Positions 17,246 through 27,100 of a DNA stretch of 64,000 nucleotides are shown here, piece after piece (the first letter of the stretch is position 1; the number at the start of each line of letters is the position of its first letter). The stretch is from Pseudomonas sp. IPO3778 (GTDB lineage: Bacteria; Pseudomonadota; Gammaproteobacteria; Pseudomonadales; Pseudomonadaceae), in contig NZ_JACARC010000077.1 of NCBI RefSeq assembly GCF_013386825.1, positions 1-64,000 of the forward strand, in the 5' to 3' direction. A program made the position numbers and the translations under genes. Below the pieces are notes generated by a model, which had not been told where the DNA came from, did not search any database, and saw only the letters and a list, made by a program, of their open reading frames with translations.

Positions 17246-17331
17246 GTGCTTGTTAGTCATGAGATTAGCGTCGAAATTCACGCTGTCGTGATTTTTCCGA
17301 CGTAATCCGCTGACCTTTTACCATTTAACAA

Positions 17332-18621
17332 TCAGCCGCGAAACTCGGCACGACCGTTGTACTTGGCTTTGCCGCCCAGTTGCTCTTCGATACGCAGCAA
17401 TTGGTTGTACTTGGAAACGCGGTCGGAACGGCACAGGGAACCGGTCTTGATCTGCCCGGCCGAAGTGCCCACGGCCAGGTCGGCAATGGTCGAATCTTCG
17501 GTTTCGCCGGAGCGGTGGGAGATCACGGCGGTGTAGCCCGCAGCCTTGGCCATCTGGATGGCTTCCAGGGTTTCGGTCAGGGTGCCGATCTGGTTGAACT
17601 TGATCAGGATCGAGTTGGCGATCTTCTTGTCGATGCCTTCTTTCAGGATCTTGGTGTTGGTCACGAACAGGTCATCACCGACCAGTTGGATTTTCTCGCC
17701 GATCTTGTCGGTGAGGACTTTCCAGCCAGCCCAGTCGGACTCGTCCAGGCCATCTTCAACGGAGATGATCGGGTAGCGCTCGCACAGGCCCTTCAGGTAG
17801 TCGGCAAAACCTTCGGAGGTGAAGACGTGGCCTTCACCGGACAGGTTGTACTTGCCGTCTTCGTAGAATTCGCTGGCCGCGCAGTCCAGGGCCAGGGTCA
17901 CGTCGGTGCCCAGTTTGTAGCCAGCGTTGGCCACTGCTTCCGAGATCACTTTCAGTGCATCTTCGTTGGACGCCAGGTTCGGCGCGAAACCACCTTCGTC
18001 ACCCACGGCAGTGCTCAGGCCACGGGCCTTCAGTACAGCCTTGAGGTGGTGGAAAATCTCGGTGCCCATGCGCAGGCCTTCGGAGAAGGTCTTGGCGCCA
18101 ACCGGCTGCACCATGAATTCCTGGATGTCGACGTTGTTATCAGCGTGCTCGCCACCGTTGATGATGTTCATCATCGGCACCGGCATCGAGTAGACACCCG
18201 GAGTGCCGTTCAGGTTGGCGATGTGGGCGTACAGCGGCAGGTCCTGGTCCTGTGCCGCGGCCTTGGCAGCCGCCAGGGAGACGGCGAGGATGGCGTTGGC
18301 GCCCAGGCTGCCTTTGTTTTCGGTGCCGTCGAGCTTGATCATCGCGTGATCGAGGGCTTTCTGGTCAACAGGATCCTTGCCCAGCAGCAGGTCGCGGATC
18401 GGGCCATTGATGTTGGCCACGGCCTTGAGTACACCTTTGCCCAGGTAACGGCTCTTGTCGCCATCACGCAGTTCCAGCGCTTCGCGGGAACCTGTGGAAG
18501 CACCGGACGGCGCGCAGGCGCTGCCGATGATGCCGTTATCGAGAAGCACGTCGGCTTCGACGGTAGGGTTGCCACGGGAGTCGAGAACTTCACGACCTTT
18601 GATGTCGACGATTTTTGCCAT
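17332..18621 (-). CDS. eno: Enolase
   Basis: A 429-residue glycolytic enzyme that converts 2-phosphoglycerate to phosphoenolpyruvate. The start MAKIVDIKGREVLDSRGNPT is the universal enolase N-terminus. The metal site includes the Asp in LALDCAASEF (about 246), the Glu in ISVEDGLDE and the Asp in LVGDDLFVTN. The catalytic Lys is in SILIKFNQIG, and the signature AVISHRSGETED is present. The longer frame up to 18720 is rejected. In this bacterium enolase should also be part of the RNA degradosome. The gene follows kdsA by about 157 bases. Confidence 0.98.
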   Translation of the reverse strand: MAKIVDIKGREVLDSRGNPTVEADVLLDNGIIGSACAPSGASTGSREALELRDGDKSRYLGKGVLKAVANINGPIRDLLLGKDPVDQKALDHAMIKLDGTENKGSLGANAILAVSLAAAKAAAQDQDLPLYAHIANLNGTPGVYSMPVPMMNIINGGEHADNNVDIQEFMVQPVGAKTFSEGLRMGTEIFHHLKAVLKARGLSTAVGDEGGFAPNLASNEDALKVISEAVANAGYKLGTDVTLALDCAASEFYEDGKYNLSGEGHVFTSEGFADYLKGLCERYPIISVEDGLDESDWAGWKVLTDKIGEKIQLVGDDLFVTNTKILKEGIDKKIANSILIKFNQIGTLTETLEAIQMAKAAGYTAVISHRSGETEDSTIADLAVGTSAGQIKTGSLCRSDRVSKYNQLLRIEEQLGGKAKYNGRAEFRG

Positions 18622-18721
18622 TGTTGTAAACACTCCAAAGTTGACGAAAACGACGCAGCTGAAGGAAATCTTTTGACCGACCGCAAGGGTGGAACAACGG
18701 GGCAGGCTTGCAGGCGACAAG

Positions 18722-18743
18722 GCTCAGGCCCGGGGGCCTGAGC
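18722..18743. terminator. GC-rich hairpin between kdsA and eno
   Basis: GCTCAGGCC and GGCCTGAGC form a perfect stem with a 4-base loop, 35 bases after the kdsA stop. It has no T-run on either strand, so it would at most cause partial termination or stabilise the mRNA 3' end. Confidence 0.4.
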
Positions 18744-18778
18744 GTTTAGCGTGGGATACTTTACCGGAGAAACGACGC

Positions 18779-19624
18779 TTACGCGGTCTCTACCGTCGGA
18801 AAACTCTTGACCAGGTCGTCCAACTGCTTCAACTGGGCCAGGAATGGCTCCAGCTTGTCCAGGCGCAGGGCGCATGGGCCGTCGCACTTGGCGTTGTCCG
18901 GGTCCGGGTGGGCTTCGAGGAACAGGCCCGCCAGGGACTGGCTGATGCCGGCCTTGGCCAGGTCCAGTACCTGGGCACGGCGCCCGCCAGCGGAATCGGC
19001 ACGACCACCGGGCATTTGCAGCGCGTGGGTCACGTCGAAGAACACCGGGTATTCGAACTGTTTCATGATGCCGAAACCGAGCATGTCCACCACGAGGTTG
19101 TTGTAGCCGAAGCTCGAACCGCGCTCGCAGAGGATCAACTGGTCGTTACCCGCTTCCACGCACTTGTTCAGGATGTGTTTCATTTCCTGAGGCGCGAGGA
19201 ACTGGGCTTTCTTGATATTGATCACAGCGCCGGTCTTGGCCATGGCGACCACGAGGTCGGTCTGGCGTGACAGGAAGGCCGGCAACTGGATGATGTCGCA
19301 CACCTCGGCGACCACGGCAGCCTGTTCCGGCTCGTGGACGTCGGTGATGATCGGCACGCCGAAGGCTTGCTTGATGTCCTGGAAGATCCGCATGCCTTCT
19401 TCAAGGCCCGGGCCGCGATAGGAGGTCACGGACGAACGGTTGGCCTTGTCGAAGCTGGCCTTGAACACGTAAGGGATACCGAGTTTCTCGGTCACCTTCA
19501 CGTACTCTTCACAGACCTGCATCGCCATGTCGCGGCTTTCCAGCACGTTCATGCCGCCGAACAGCACCATGGGCTTGTCGTTGGCAATCTCGATGTCGCC
19601 TACGCGAATGATCTTCTGGGCCAT
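18779..19624 (-). CDS. kdsA: 3-deoxy-8-phosphooctulonate synthase (KDO-8-P synthase)
   Basis: A 281-residue aldolase that condenses phosphoenolpyruvate with arabinose 5-phosphate to give KDO 8-phosphate, needed for the lipopolysaccharide inner core. Family blocks are FGGMNVLESRD near residue 22-32, FKASFDKANRSS near 54-65, RGPGLEEG, TDVHEPEQ and DVTHALQMPGG near 198. The start lies 5 bases from the pyrG stop, and the two are co-transcribed. The length is typical. Confidence 0.97.
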   Translation of the reverse strand: MAQKIIRVGDIEIANDKPMVLFGGMNVLESRDMAMQVCEEYVKVTEKLGIPYVFKASFDKANRSSVTSYRGPGLEEGMRIFQDIKQAFGVPIITDVHEPEQAAVVAEVCDIIQLPAFLSRQTDLVVAMAKTGAVINIKKAQFLAPQEMKHILNKCVEAGNDQLILCERGSSFGYNNLVVDMLGFGIMKQFEYPVFFDVTHALQMPGGRADSAGGRRAQVLDLAKAGISQSLAGLFLEAHPDPDNAKCDGPCALRLDKLEPFLAQLKQLDDLVKSFPTVETA

Positions 19625-19629
19625 CAGGT

Positions 19630-21261
19630 TTACGCCTTCTTCTGATGTTGCGTCAGTGCTGCTTTAACGAAGCCGCTGAACAACGGGTGACCGTCGCGCG
19701 GGGTCGACGTGAACTCCGGGTGGAACTGGCACGCCACGAACCATGGATGATCCGGCGCTTCAACCACTTCAACCAGGGCGCCGTCACCGGAACGACCGGA
19801 GATTTTCAGGCCGGCTTCCATGATTTTCGGCAGCAGGTTGTTGTTCACTTCGTAGCGGTGACGGTGACGCTCGACGATCACGTCCTTGCCGTAGCAATCG
19901 TGAACCAGCGAACCCGGCTCCAGCAGGCAATCCTGCGCGCCGAGGCGCATGGTGCCGCCCAGGTCGGAGGTTTCGGTACGGGTTTCAACGGCGCCGGTGG
20001 CATCTTCCCACTCGGTGATCAGGCCCACGACCGGGTGGCCGCTGGTGCGATCGAACTCGGTGGAGTTGGCGTCTTTCCAGCCCATCACGTTACGGGCGAA
20101 CTCGATGACCGCCACTTGCATGCCCAGGCAGATGCCCAGGTACGGCACTTTGTTTTCACGGGCGTACTGGACGGCAGTGATCTTGCCTTCCACGCCACGC
20201 AGACCGAAGCCGCCCGGAACCAGAATGGCGTCAACGCCTTCCAGCAGCGCAGTGCCCTGGTTCTCGATGTCTTCGGAGTCGATGTAGCGCAGGTTGACCT
20301 TGGTACGGTTGCTGATGCCCGCGTGGCTCATCGCTTCGATCAGCGACTTGTAGGCGTCCAGCAACTCCATGTACTTGCCGACCATGGCGATGGTGACTTC
20401 ATGCTCAGGGTTGAGCTTGGCGTCGACCACGGCTTCCCACTCGGACAGATCGGCGCCGCCACACTGCAGGCCGAAACGTTCGACGACAAAATCATCCAGG
20501 CCCTGGGAATGCAGGATGCCCGGGATCTTGTAGATGGTGTCGGCGTCTTCCAGAGCGATTACCGCACGTTCTTCAACGTTGGTGAACTGGGCGATCTTGC
20601 GACGTGACGCGATGTCGATCGCGTGGTCGGAGCGGCAGACCAGCACGTCCGGCTGCAGGCCGATGGAACGCAGTTCCTTGACCGAGTGCTGGGTAGGCTT
20701 GGTTTTGGTTTCGCCGGCGGTGGCGATGTACGGCACCAGTGTCAGGTGCATCAGCATCGCGCGCTTGGCGCCGACTTCGAAACGCAGCTGGCGGATAGCT
20801 TCGAGGAACGGCTGGGACTCGATGTCACCGACGGTGCCACCGATCTCGACCATCGCCACGTCGGCATCGCCTGCACCCTTGATGATGCGGCGCTTGATTT
20901 CGTCAGTGATGTGCGGGATCACCTGGATGGTTGCACCCAGGTAGTCACCACGGCGCTCCTTGCGCAGCACGTGCTCGTAGACACGGCCGGTGGTGAAGTT
21001 GTTGTTCTGGGTCATGGTCGTGCGGATGAACCGCTCGTAGTGGCCCAGGTCCAGGTCGGTCTCGGCGCCGTCGTGGGTGACGAACACTTCACCGTGCTGG
21101 AACGGGCTCATGGTGCCCGGGTCAACGTTGATGTACGGGTCCAGCTTGAGCATGGTGACCTTAAGTCCCCGCGCCTCCAGGATGGCCGCCAATGAAGCGG
21201 AGGCAATGCCTTTCCCCAATGAAGAAACAACACCGCCCGTGACGAATATGTAGCGCGTCAT
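19630..21261 (-). CDS. pyrG: CTP synthase
   Basis: A 543-residue two-domain enzyme that aminates UTP to CTP using glutamine. The N-terminal synthetase domain starts MTRYIFVTGGVVSSLGKGI with its P-loop. The class I glutamine amidotransferase domain begins near residue 290, with the nucleophile Cys in LGICLGMQ near 379 and the His-Glu pair in CQFHPEF near the end. It heads a pyrG-kdsA pair. The 273-base gap upstream to tilS contains no gene that I can support, and I see no strong promoter match there. Confidence 0.98.
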   Translation of the reverse strand: MTRYIFVTGGVVSSLGKGIASASLAAILEARGLKVTMLKLDPYINVDPGTMSPFQHGEVFVTHDGAETDLDLGHYERFIRTTMTQNNNFTTGRVYEHVLRKERRGDYLGATIQVIPHITDEIKRRIIKGAGDADVAMVEIGGTVGDIESQPFLEAIRQLRFEVGAKRAMLMHLTLVPYIATAGETKTKPTQHSVKELRSIGLQPDVLVCRSDHAIDIASRRKIAQFTNVEERAVIALEDADTIYKIPGILHSQGLDDFVVERFGLQCGGADLSEWEAVVDAKLNPEHEVTIAMVGKYMELLDAYKSLIEAMSHAGISNRTKVNLRYIDSEDIENQGTALLEGVDAILVPGGFGLRGVEGKITAVQYARENKVPYLGICLGMQVAVIEFARNVMGWKDANSTEFDRTSGHPVVGLITEWEDATGAVETRTETSDLGGTMRLGAQDCLLEPGSLVHDCYGKDVIVERHRHRYEVNNNLLPKIMEAGLKISGRSGDGALVEVVEAPDHPWFVACQFHPEFTSTPRDGHPLFSGFVKAALTQHQKKA

Positions 21262-21534
21262 GAAAAACCCTAGAAGTCTGCGTTAAAGCGGTCCGAGCCG
21301 CCGGGGAAAGCGAAGGAAGGCCGAAGCCCCCGATCACCTGCATTAATCACAGTGCACCTTTCAAAAAAACCGCCGCGTTGTGACAGACCAGCAATGAAAC
21401 ACCGGTACGTTGATCGCTACACATTTTTTGGAATCGCCCAGCAAAGACTGCTTGGTAATCGGCAACTGCTGCGATTCAGGCGAATCCACAGAAGTTGTAT
21501 CAAGAAGGGAGCGTAGTCTACCGGAAAGGCTCTA

Positions 21535-22854
21535 TCAGCTCAAACCTTGATCGCAGGTTGGTGGCATCCAATGTAATTGCCAGGGTGCATGGCCAACTGC
21601 CGCAAGCCCCGGCAGGTTGGCCACAGCCAGCAATTGTTGGCCCTGATACAGCAGCGGCAATCTGCCACGGATGAAGCCTGGCACTGCACTTTCGTTAAGC
21701 AACCGCTTCAGGTCACGCCGGCCCCGGCCTGGCAATTCCATGATTTCGCCGCCTTGGCGATAACGGATGCTCAGTGGACCATCAGGGCCGTTGCCGCTGA
21801 ACTGCAGGTGGCCGTTACCGGGTAACTGTAGTGGGTTTTGCGGGTGTGACCAGCTGACCGGCGCATCAGAAAATTCCGACCAACTGGCGGGTAACCACCA
21901 GAGGTGCCCGGCGCAGCGGTGCAATTGACCGTCGGCCAGGCGCCACAGAGGCTGTGCGTCTTCCTTGGCGTCGCGCAGGGTGGACCAGCCGACCCAGTGC
22001 TCGCTGTCGGGCAAGCGTGTCAGCGGTGCGAGCCAATGCCTTAGCGCGTTGCGCTGGCGAGCCTCGGACAGCGTAGCCAGTGGCTCAAGGGCCAGCGACG
22101 GTAAAGGCAGCCAGGCAACCGCCGGGGCCTGGCTGGCAGCCAGCAGGTCCATTTGCGCCAGTTCGTCGAGCAGGCCTTGGGCTTCGTGCAAATGTTCGGC
22201 ACTGCGGGCCATGGTGGTGACGGCTTGGGGCCAGCGCTGGGCCAGCAGCGGGAAAACGTGGTGGCGCAGGTAATTGCGGGAGAAACGCGGGTCAGCGTTG
22301 GACGGGTCTTCGATCCAGGTTAATGGCTGTTCGCGGGCGTAGGTTTCCAGCTCGGCTCGGGACACATCCAGCAAGGGTCGCACCAGATAGCCATCTGCCA
22401 AAGGACGTTGCGCAGGCATTGCCCCCAGCCCGCGCACACCAGCCCCACGCAACAGCCGAAACAGTAGGGTTTCAGCCTGATCGTCACGGTGCTGGCCCGT
22501 AATCAGCAACTCCCCTGCCCCGGTGACCTCGGCAAACGCCTGATACCGCGCCTCACGGGCCGCGCGCTCCAGGCTTGCGCCTGGTTGCACCTGCACACGG
22601 ATCACTTGCAGGGGCACGCTCAGGGCGTCGCACACAGCCTGGCAATGCGCCGGCCACGCATCAGCCGCCGCTTGCAACCCATGGTGGACATGGAGCGCAC
22701 GGAGGGGCGGGAGTTTGTCAGATTTGGCCAGCGTGGCCAGAAGGTGCAGCAGGACCGTGGAGTCGAGACCGCCGGAAAAGGCGACATGCCAGGCCGGAGC
22801 GTTGCGCCAGGGCGCGAGGGTTTGCAGGAGCTTGGCGGTCAGGGTGGGCTTCAT
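21535..22854 (-). CDS. tilS: tRNA(Ile)-lysidine synthase
   Basis: A 439-residue ATP-dependent enzyme that changes the wobble cytidine of the tRNA-Ile CAU anticodon to lysidine, so that it reads AUA. The PP-loop SGGLDST lies at residues 27-33, GQHRDDQAETLLFRLLRGAG near 120-140 is the second ATP/metal block, and a TilS C-terminal domain ends the protein. The start MKPTLTAK at 22854 matches the usual family start; an ATG five codons upstream (22869) is possible, and neither has a strong Shine-Dalgarno. A nested REP element separates it from accA. Confidence 0.93.
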   Translation of the reverse strand: MKPTLTAKLLQTLAPWRNAPAWHVAFSGGLDSTVLLHLLATLAKSDKLPPLRALHVHHGLQAAADAWPAHCQAVCDALSVPLQVIRVQVQPGASLERAAREARYQAFAEVTGAGELLITGQHRDDQAETLLFRLLRGAGVRGLGAMPAQRPLADGYLVRPLLDVSRAELETYAREQPLTWIEDPSNADPRFSRNYLRHHVFPLLAQRWPQAVTTMARSAEHLHEAQGLLDELAQMDLLAASQAPAVAWLPLPSLALEPLATLSEARQRNALRHWLAPLTRLPDSEHWVGWSTLRDAKEDAQPLWRLADGQLHRCAGHLWWLPASWSEFSDAPVSWSHPQNPLQLPGNGHLQFSGNGPDGPLSIRYRQGGEIMELPGRGRRDLKRLLNESAVPGFIRGRLPLLYQGQQLLAVANLPGLAAVGHAPWQLHWMPPTCDQGLS

Positions 22855-22905
22855 AGCAAAGGATGCCATCAATCTGGAATGCGATAACCCAGCATACACA
22901 AAGCA

Positions 22906-23028
22906 AATGTGGGAGCGGGCTTGTGTGGGAGCCGGGCTTGCCCGCGATGCAAACAACTCGGTTATCTATTGCACCGAGTTGATGCTATCGCAGGCAAGCC
23001 AGCTCCCACACAAGCCCGCTCCCACATT
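22906..23028. repeat. Nested REP doublet between accA and tilS
   Basis: The outer arms AATGTGGGAGCGGGCTTG and CAAGCCCGCTCCCACATT are perfect inverted repeats. Inside them lies a second pair (TGTGGGAGCCGGGCTTGCCC... and ...GCAGGCAAGCCAGCTCCCACA) around an ACTCGGT/ACCGAGT loop stem. The inner pair resembles the other repeat variant seen at 59363. It ends 15 bases from the accA stop. Confidence 0.88.
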
Positions 23029-23043
23029 GAGTAAGGCGTCAGC

Positions 23044-23991
23044 TTAGAGGCCGTAGCTCATCAGTCGCTCGTAACGACGCGCCAGCAGCGCCTCGTTGTC
23101 GAACTTCTTGAGCATCGCCAGTTGCGAGCTGAGTTCGGCACGAATGCTCGCGGCCGCGCCAGCCGGGTCACGGTGAGCGCCGCCCAATGGCTCGGCGATC
23201 ACTTTATCCACGATACCCAGGCCTTTCAGGCGATCCGCGGTGATGCCCATGGCTTCGGCAGCGTCCGGCGCTTTCTCGGCGGTTTTCCACAGGATCGAGG
23301 CGCAACCTTCCGGCGAGATCACCGCGTAGGTCGAATATTGAAGCATGTTCAGTTGGTCGCAGACGCCAATGGCCAATGCCCCGCCGGAACCGCCTTCACC
23401 AATCACGGTAGCGATGATCGGCGTCTTCAGGCGCGCCATCACCCGCAGGTTCCAGGCAATCGCTTCGCTCTGGTTACGCTCTTCAGCGTCGATGCCTGGG
23501 TAGGCGCCCGGTGTGTCGATAAAGGTCAGGATCGGCATCTTGAAGCGCTCGGCCATTTCCATCAGGCGGCACGCCTTGCGGTAGCCTTCCGGACGCGGCA
23601 TGCCGAAGTTGCGGCGAACCTTCTCGCGCACTTCACGGCCTTTCTGGTGACCGATCACCATCACTGGCTGGTCGTCCAGGCGGGCGATACCGCCCACGAT
23701 GGCCGCGTCGTCGGAGAAGTGACGGTCGCCGTGCAGCTCATCGAACTCGGTGAAGATGTGTTCGATGTAGTCCAGGGTGTACGGACGGCGCGGGTGGCGG
23801 GCCAGGCGCGCGATCTGCCAGCTGGTCAGCTTGCCGAAGATGTCTTCGGTGAGCGTGCTGCTCTTGTCTTGCAGGCGAGAGATTTCATCGCCGATATTCA
23901 GCGAATTGTCATTGCCGACCAGGCGCAGCTCTTCGATCTTGGCTTGCAGGTCAGCGATCGGCTGTTCGAAATCAAGAAAATTCGGGTTCAT
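23044..23991 (-). CDS. accA: Acetyl-CoA carboxylase carboxyltransferase subunit alpha
   Basis: A 315-residue subunit that, with AccD, transfers the carboxyl group from carboxybiotin to acetyl-CoA, the first step of fatty-acid synthesis. Recognisable blocks are LNFLDFEQPI-type start (MNPNFLDFEQPIADLQ), GDRHFSDDAAIVGGIAR, GHQKGR, and the oxyanion-type GEGGSGGALAIG near 205-216. The ATG at 23991 is chosen over an upstream one at 24018 because the family begins here. It follows dnaE by about 140 bases, in the usual dnaE-accA order. Confidence 0.97.
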   Translation of the reverse strand: MNPNFLDFEQPIADLQAKIEELRLVGNDNSLNIGDEISRLQDKSSTLTEDIFGKLTSWQIARLARHPRRPYTLDYIEHIFTEFDELHGDRHFSDDAAIVGGIARLDDQPVMVIGHQKGREVREKVRRNFGMPRPEGYRKACRLMEMAERFKMPILTFIDTPGAYPGIDAEERNQSEAIAWNLRVMARLKTPIIATVIGEGGSGGALAIGVCDQLNMLQYSTYAVISPEGCASILWKTAEKAPDAAEAMGITADRLKGLGIVDKVIAEPLGGAHRDPAGAAASIRAELSSQLAMLKKFDNEALLARRYERLMSYGL

Positions 23992-24130
23992 AAGCGTCCG
24001 TCTTGGGTCGACGGCCAAGGAGTGCCTGGCCAGCCGGTTGTCTATTCGCGCCCTACCTTAAGGGAGAGGCGCGGTTAGGTCGAGATTAAATGTTCGGTCG
24101 AGATCAGGCGTTCTTTGTACTGCCAGACCG

Positions 24131-27100
24131 TCAACGGTATTGGAGGAAGACGTTGTCACGCCCGAACTGGTCACGCAATGCTTGAATCAAGCCATCCGCC
24201 GGGTCGATTCTCCAGGTCTCGCCGAACTGCAGCATGGCCTTGGCATCGTTGCCGGTGTACTCCATGGTCACCGGGCATGCGCCGCGGTGACGCTTGAGCA
24301 GGTCACCCAACCAGCGTAGCTGATCGCCTTTGAGCGCCTCGGTGCGCACTTTCAGGCGCAGGCTTTCGGCCAGGTTGGTGCGGGCATCTTCCATGCTCAT
24401 CACGCGTTTGATCCGCAGGCGCAGGCCGCCGGAGAAGTCGTCGTTGCTGACCTCGCCTTCCACCACTACCATGGCATCGGTCTGCAACAGCGACTGGGCA
24501 GAATGGAACGCATCGGCAAACAGCGAGGCTTCGATCCGGCCCGAGCGGTCGTCGAGGGTGATGAACCCCATCTTGTCGCCCTTTTTGTTCTTCATCACCC
24601 GCAGGGCGATGATCATGCCCGCAACGGTCTGGGTGTCCCGTGCCGGTTTCAGGTCGATGATGCGCTGACGGGCAAAACGCCGGATTTCGCCTTCGTATTC
24701 GTCAATCGGGTGACCGGTGAGGTACAGGCCCAGGGTGTCTTTCTCACCCTTGAGGCGTTCCTTGAGGGTCAGGTCCTTGGCCTTGCGGTGGTTGGCGTAG
24801 ACGTCGGCGTCTGCTTCGACGAACAATCCGCCAAACAGGTCGGCGTGGCCGCTGTCATGGGTACGGGCGGTCTGCTCGGCGGCCTTGATCGCCTCTTCCA
24901 TGGCAGTCAGCAGCACCGCGCGGTTACGGTCGATGTTGGCCTGGTAAGCCTTCGGCTCATCATGGAAGTACGGGCCCAGACGATCCAGGGCGCCGCTGCG
25001 GATCAAGCCATCAAGGGTACGTTTGTTGATGCGCTTGAGGTCGACCCGGGCACAGAAGTCGAACAGGTCCTTGAACGGCCCGTCCTGGCGCGCTTCGGTA
25101 ATCGCCTCCACCGGGCCTTCGCCCACCCCCTTGATCGCGCCGAGGCCATAAATGATGCGGCCTTCATCGTTCACCGTGAACTTGAACTCGGAAGTGTTCA
25201 CGTCCGGCGCGTCGAGGCGCAGCTTCATGGTCCGCACTTCTTCGATCAAGGTCACGACCTTGTCGGTGTTGTGCATATCCGCAGACAGAACCGCGGCCAT
25301 GAACGGTGCCGGGTAGTGGGCCTTCAGCCAGGCAGTCTGGTACGACACCAGGCCGTAGGCGGCGGAGTGGGATTTGTTGAAGCCGTAACCGGCGAACTTC
25401 TCCACCAGGTCAAAGATGTTACCGGCCAGGTCCGCGTCAATGTTGTTGGTGGCGCAACCTTCAATGAAACCGCCGCGCTGCTTGGCCATTTCCTCGGGTT
25501 TTTTCTTACCCATGGCCCGACGCAGCATGTCCGCGCCACCGAGGGTGTAACCGGCCATGACCTGGGCAATCTGCATCACCTGTTCTTGGTACAGGATGAT
25601 GCCGTAGGTCGGTGCCAGTACTGGCTTGAGGCCTTCGTACTGGTAATCGGAGTGCGGGTAAGCCAGTTCGGCACGCCCGTGCTTACGGTTGATGAAGTCA
25701 TCCACCATGCCCGATTGCAGCGGGCCCGGACGGAACAGGGCTACCAGTGCGATCAAGTCTTCCAGGCAGTCGGGCTTGAGCTTTTTGATCAGCTCTTTCA
25801 TGCCGCGGGATTCAAGCTGGAACACGGCCGTGGTTTCGGCTTTTTGCAGCAACTGGTACGTCGGTTTGTCGTCCAGCGGGATAAAGGCGATGTCCAGCGG
25901 CGGCTCGTCGATCTTCGCGCGCTCGCGGTTGATGGTCTTCAGCGCCCAGTCGATGATCGTCAGGGTACGCAGGCCGAGGAAGTCGAACTTCACCAGGCCG
26001 GCCGCCTCCACGTCATCCTTGTCGAACTGGGTTACCAGGCCGTCGCCTTCTTCGTCGCAATAGATCGGCGAAAAGTCGGTCAGCTTGGTGGGCGCGATAA
26101 CCACACCACCGGCGTGTTTACCGACGTTACGCACCACGCCTTCGAGCTTGCGCGCCATGTCCCAGATTTCGGCCGCTTCTTCATCGACCTTGATGAAGTC
26201 CCGCAGGATTTCTTCCTGCTCGTAGGCTTTTTCCAGGGTCATGCCGACTTCGAACGGAATCATCTTCGATAGGCGGTCAGCCAGGCCGTAGGACTTGCCC
26301 TGCACCCGGGCCACGTCGCGGATGACCGCTTTCGCCGCCATGGAACCGAAAGTGATGATCTGGCTTACGGCGTTGCGGCCGTATTTTTCGGCCACGTATT
26401 CAATGACCCGGTCGCGACCGTCCATGCAGAAGTCGACGTCGAAGTCGGGCATCGATACCCGTTCCGGGTTAAGGAACCGCTCGAACAGCAGGTCATATTC
26501 CAGCGGGTCGAGGTCGGTGATCTTCTGCACATAGGCCACCAGCGACCCGGCACCCGATCCACGGCCCGGGCCCACCGGCACGCCGTTGCTTTTGGCCCAC
26601 TGGATAAAGTCCATTACGATCAGGAAGTAACCGGGGAACCCCATCTGGATAATGATATCCAGCTCGAAATTCAGCCGGTCGACGTAGACCTGGCGCTTGG
26701 CGTCGTAATCTTCAGTGGTGTCCTTGGGCAGCAGGACGCTCAAACGCTCTTCCAGGCCGTCGAACGAGACCTTGCGGAAATACTCATCGATGGTCATGCC
26801 ATCGGGAATCGGGAAGTTGGGCAGGAAGTGCTTGCCCAGCTTCACTTCAATGTTGCAGCGCTTGGCGATCTCGACGGAGTTTTCCAGGGCCTCGGGCAGG
26901 TCGCTGAACAACTCGGCCATTTCATCGGCGCTTTTGAGGTACTGCTCTTCGCTGTAGTTTTTCGAGCGGCGCGGATCGTCCAGCGCCCGGCCTTCACCGA
27001 TGCACACGCGGGTTTCGTGGGCCTCGAAGTCTTCCTTCTTGATAAAGCGCACATCATTGGTCGCCACCAGCGGCGCGCCGAGCTTTTCAGCCAGGGCCAC

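Noticed and set aside
17380..18741. A 453-codon plus-strand frame opposite eno
   Set aside because: Enolase is certain on the minus strand; the antisense frame follows from its strong codon bias.
24503..26272. A 589-codon plus-strand frame opposite dnaE
   Set aside because: It is a shadow of the polymerase gene, with no domain and no ribosome-binding site.
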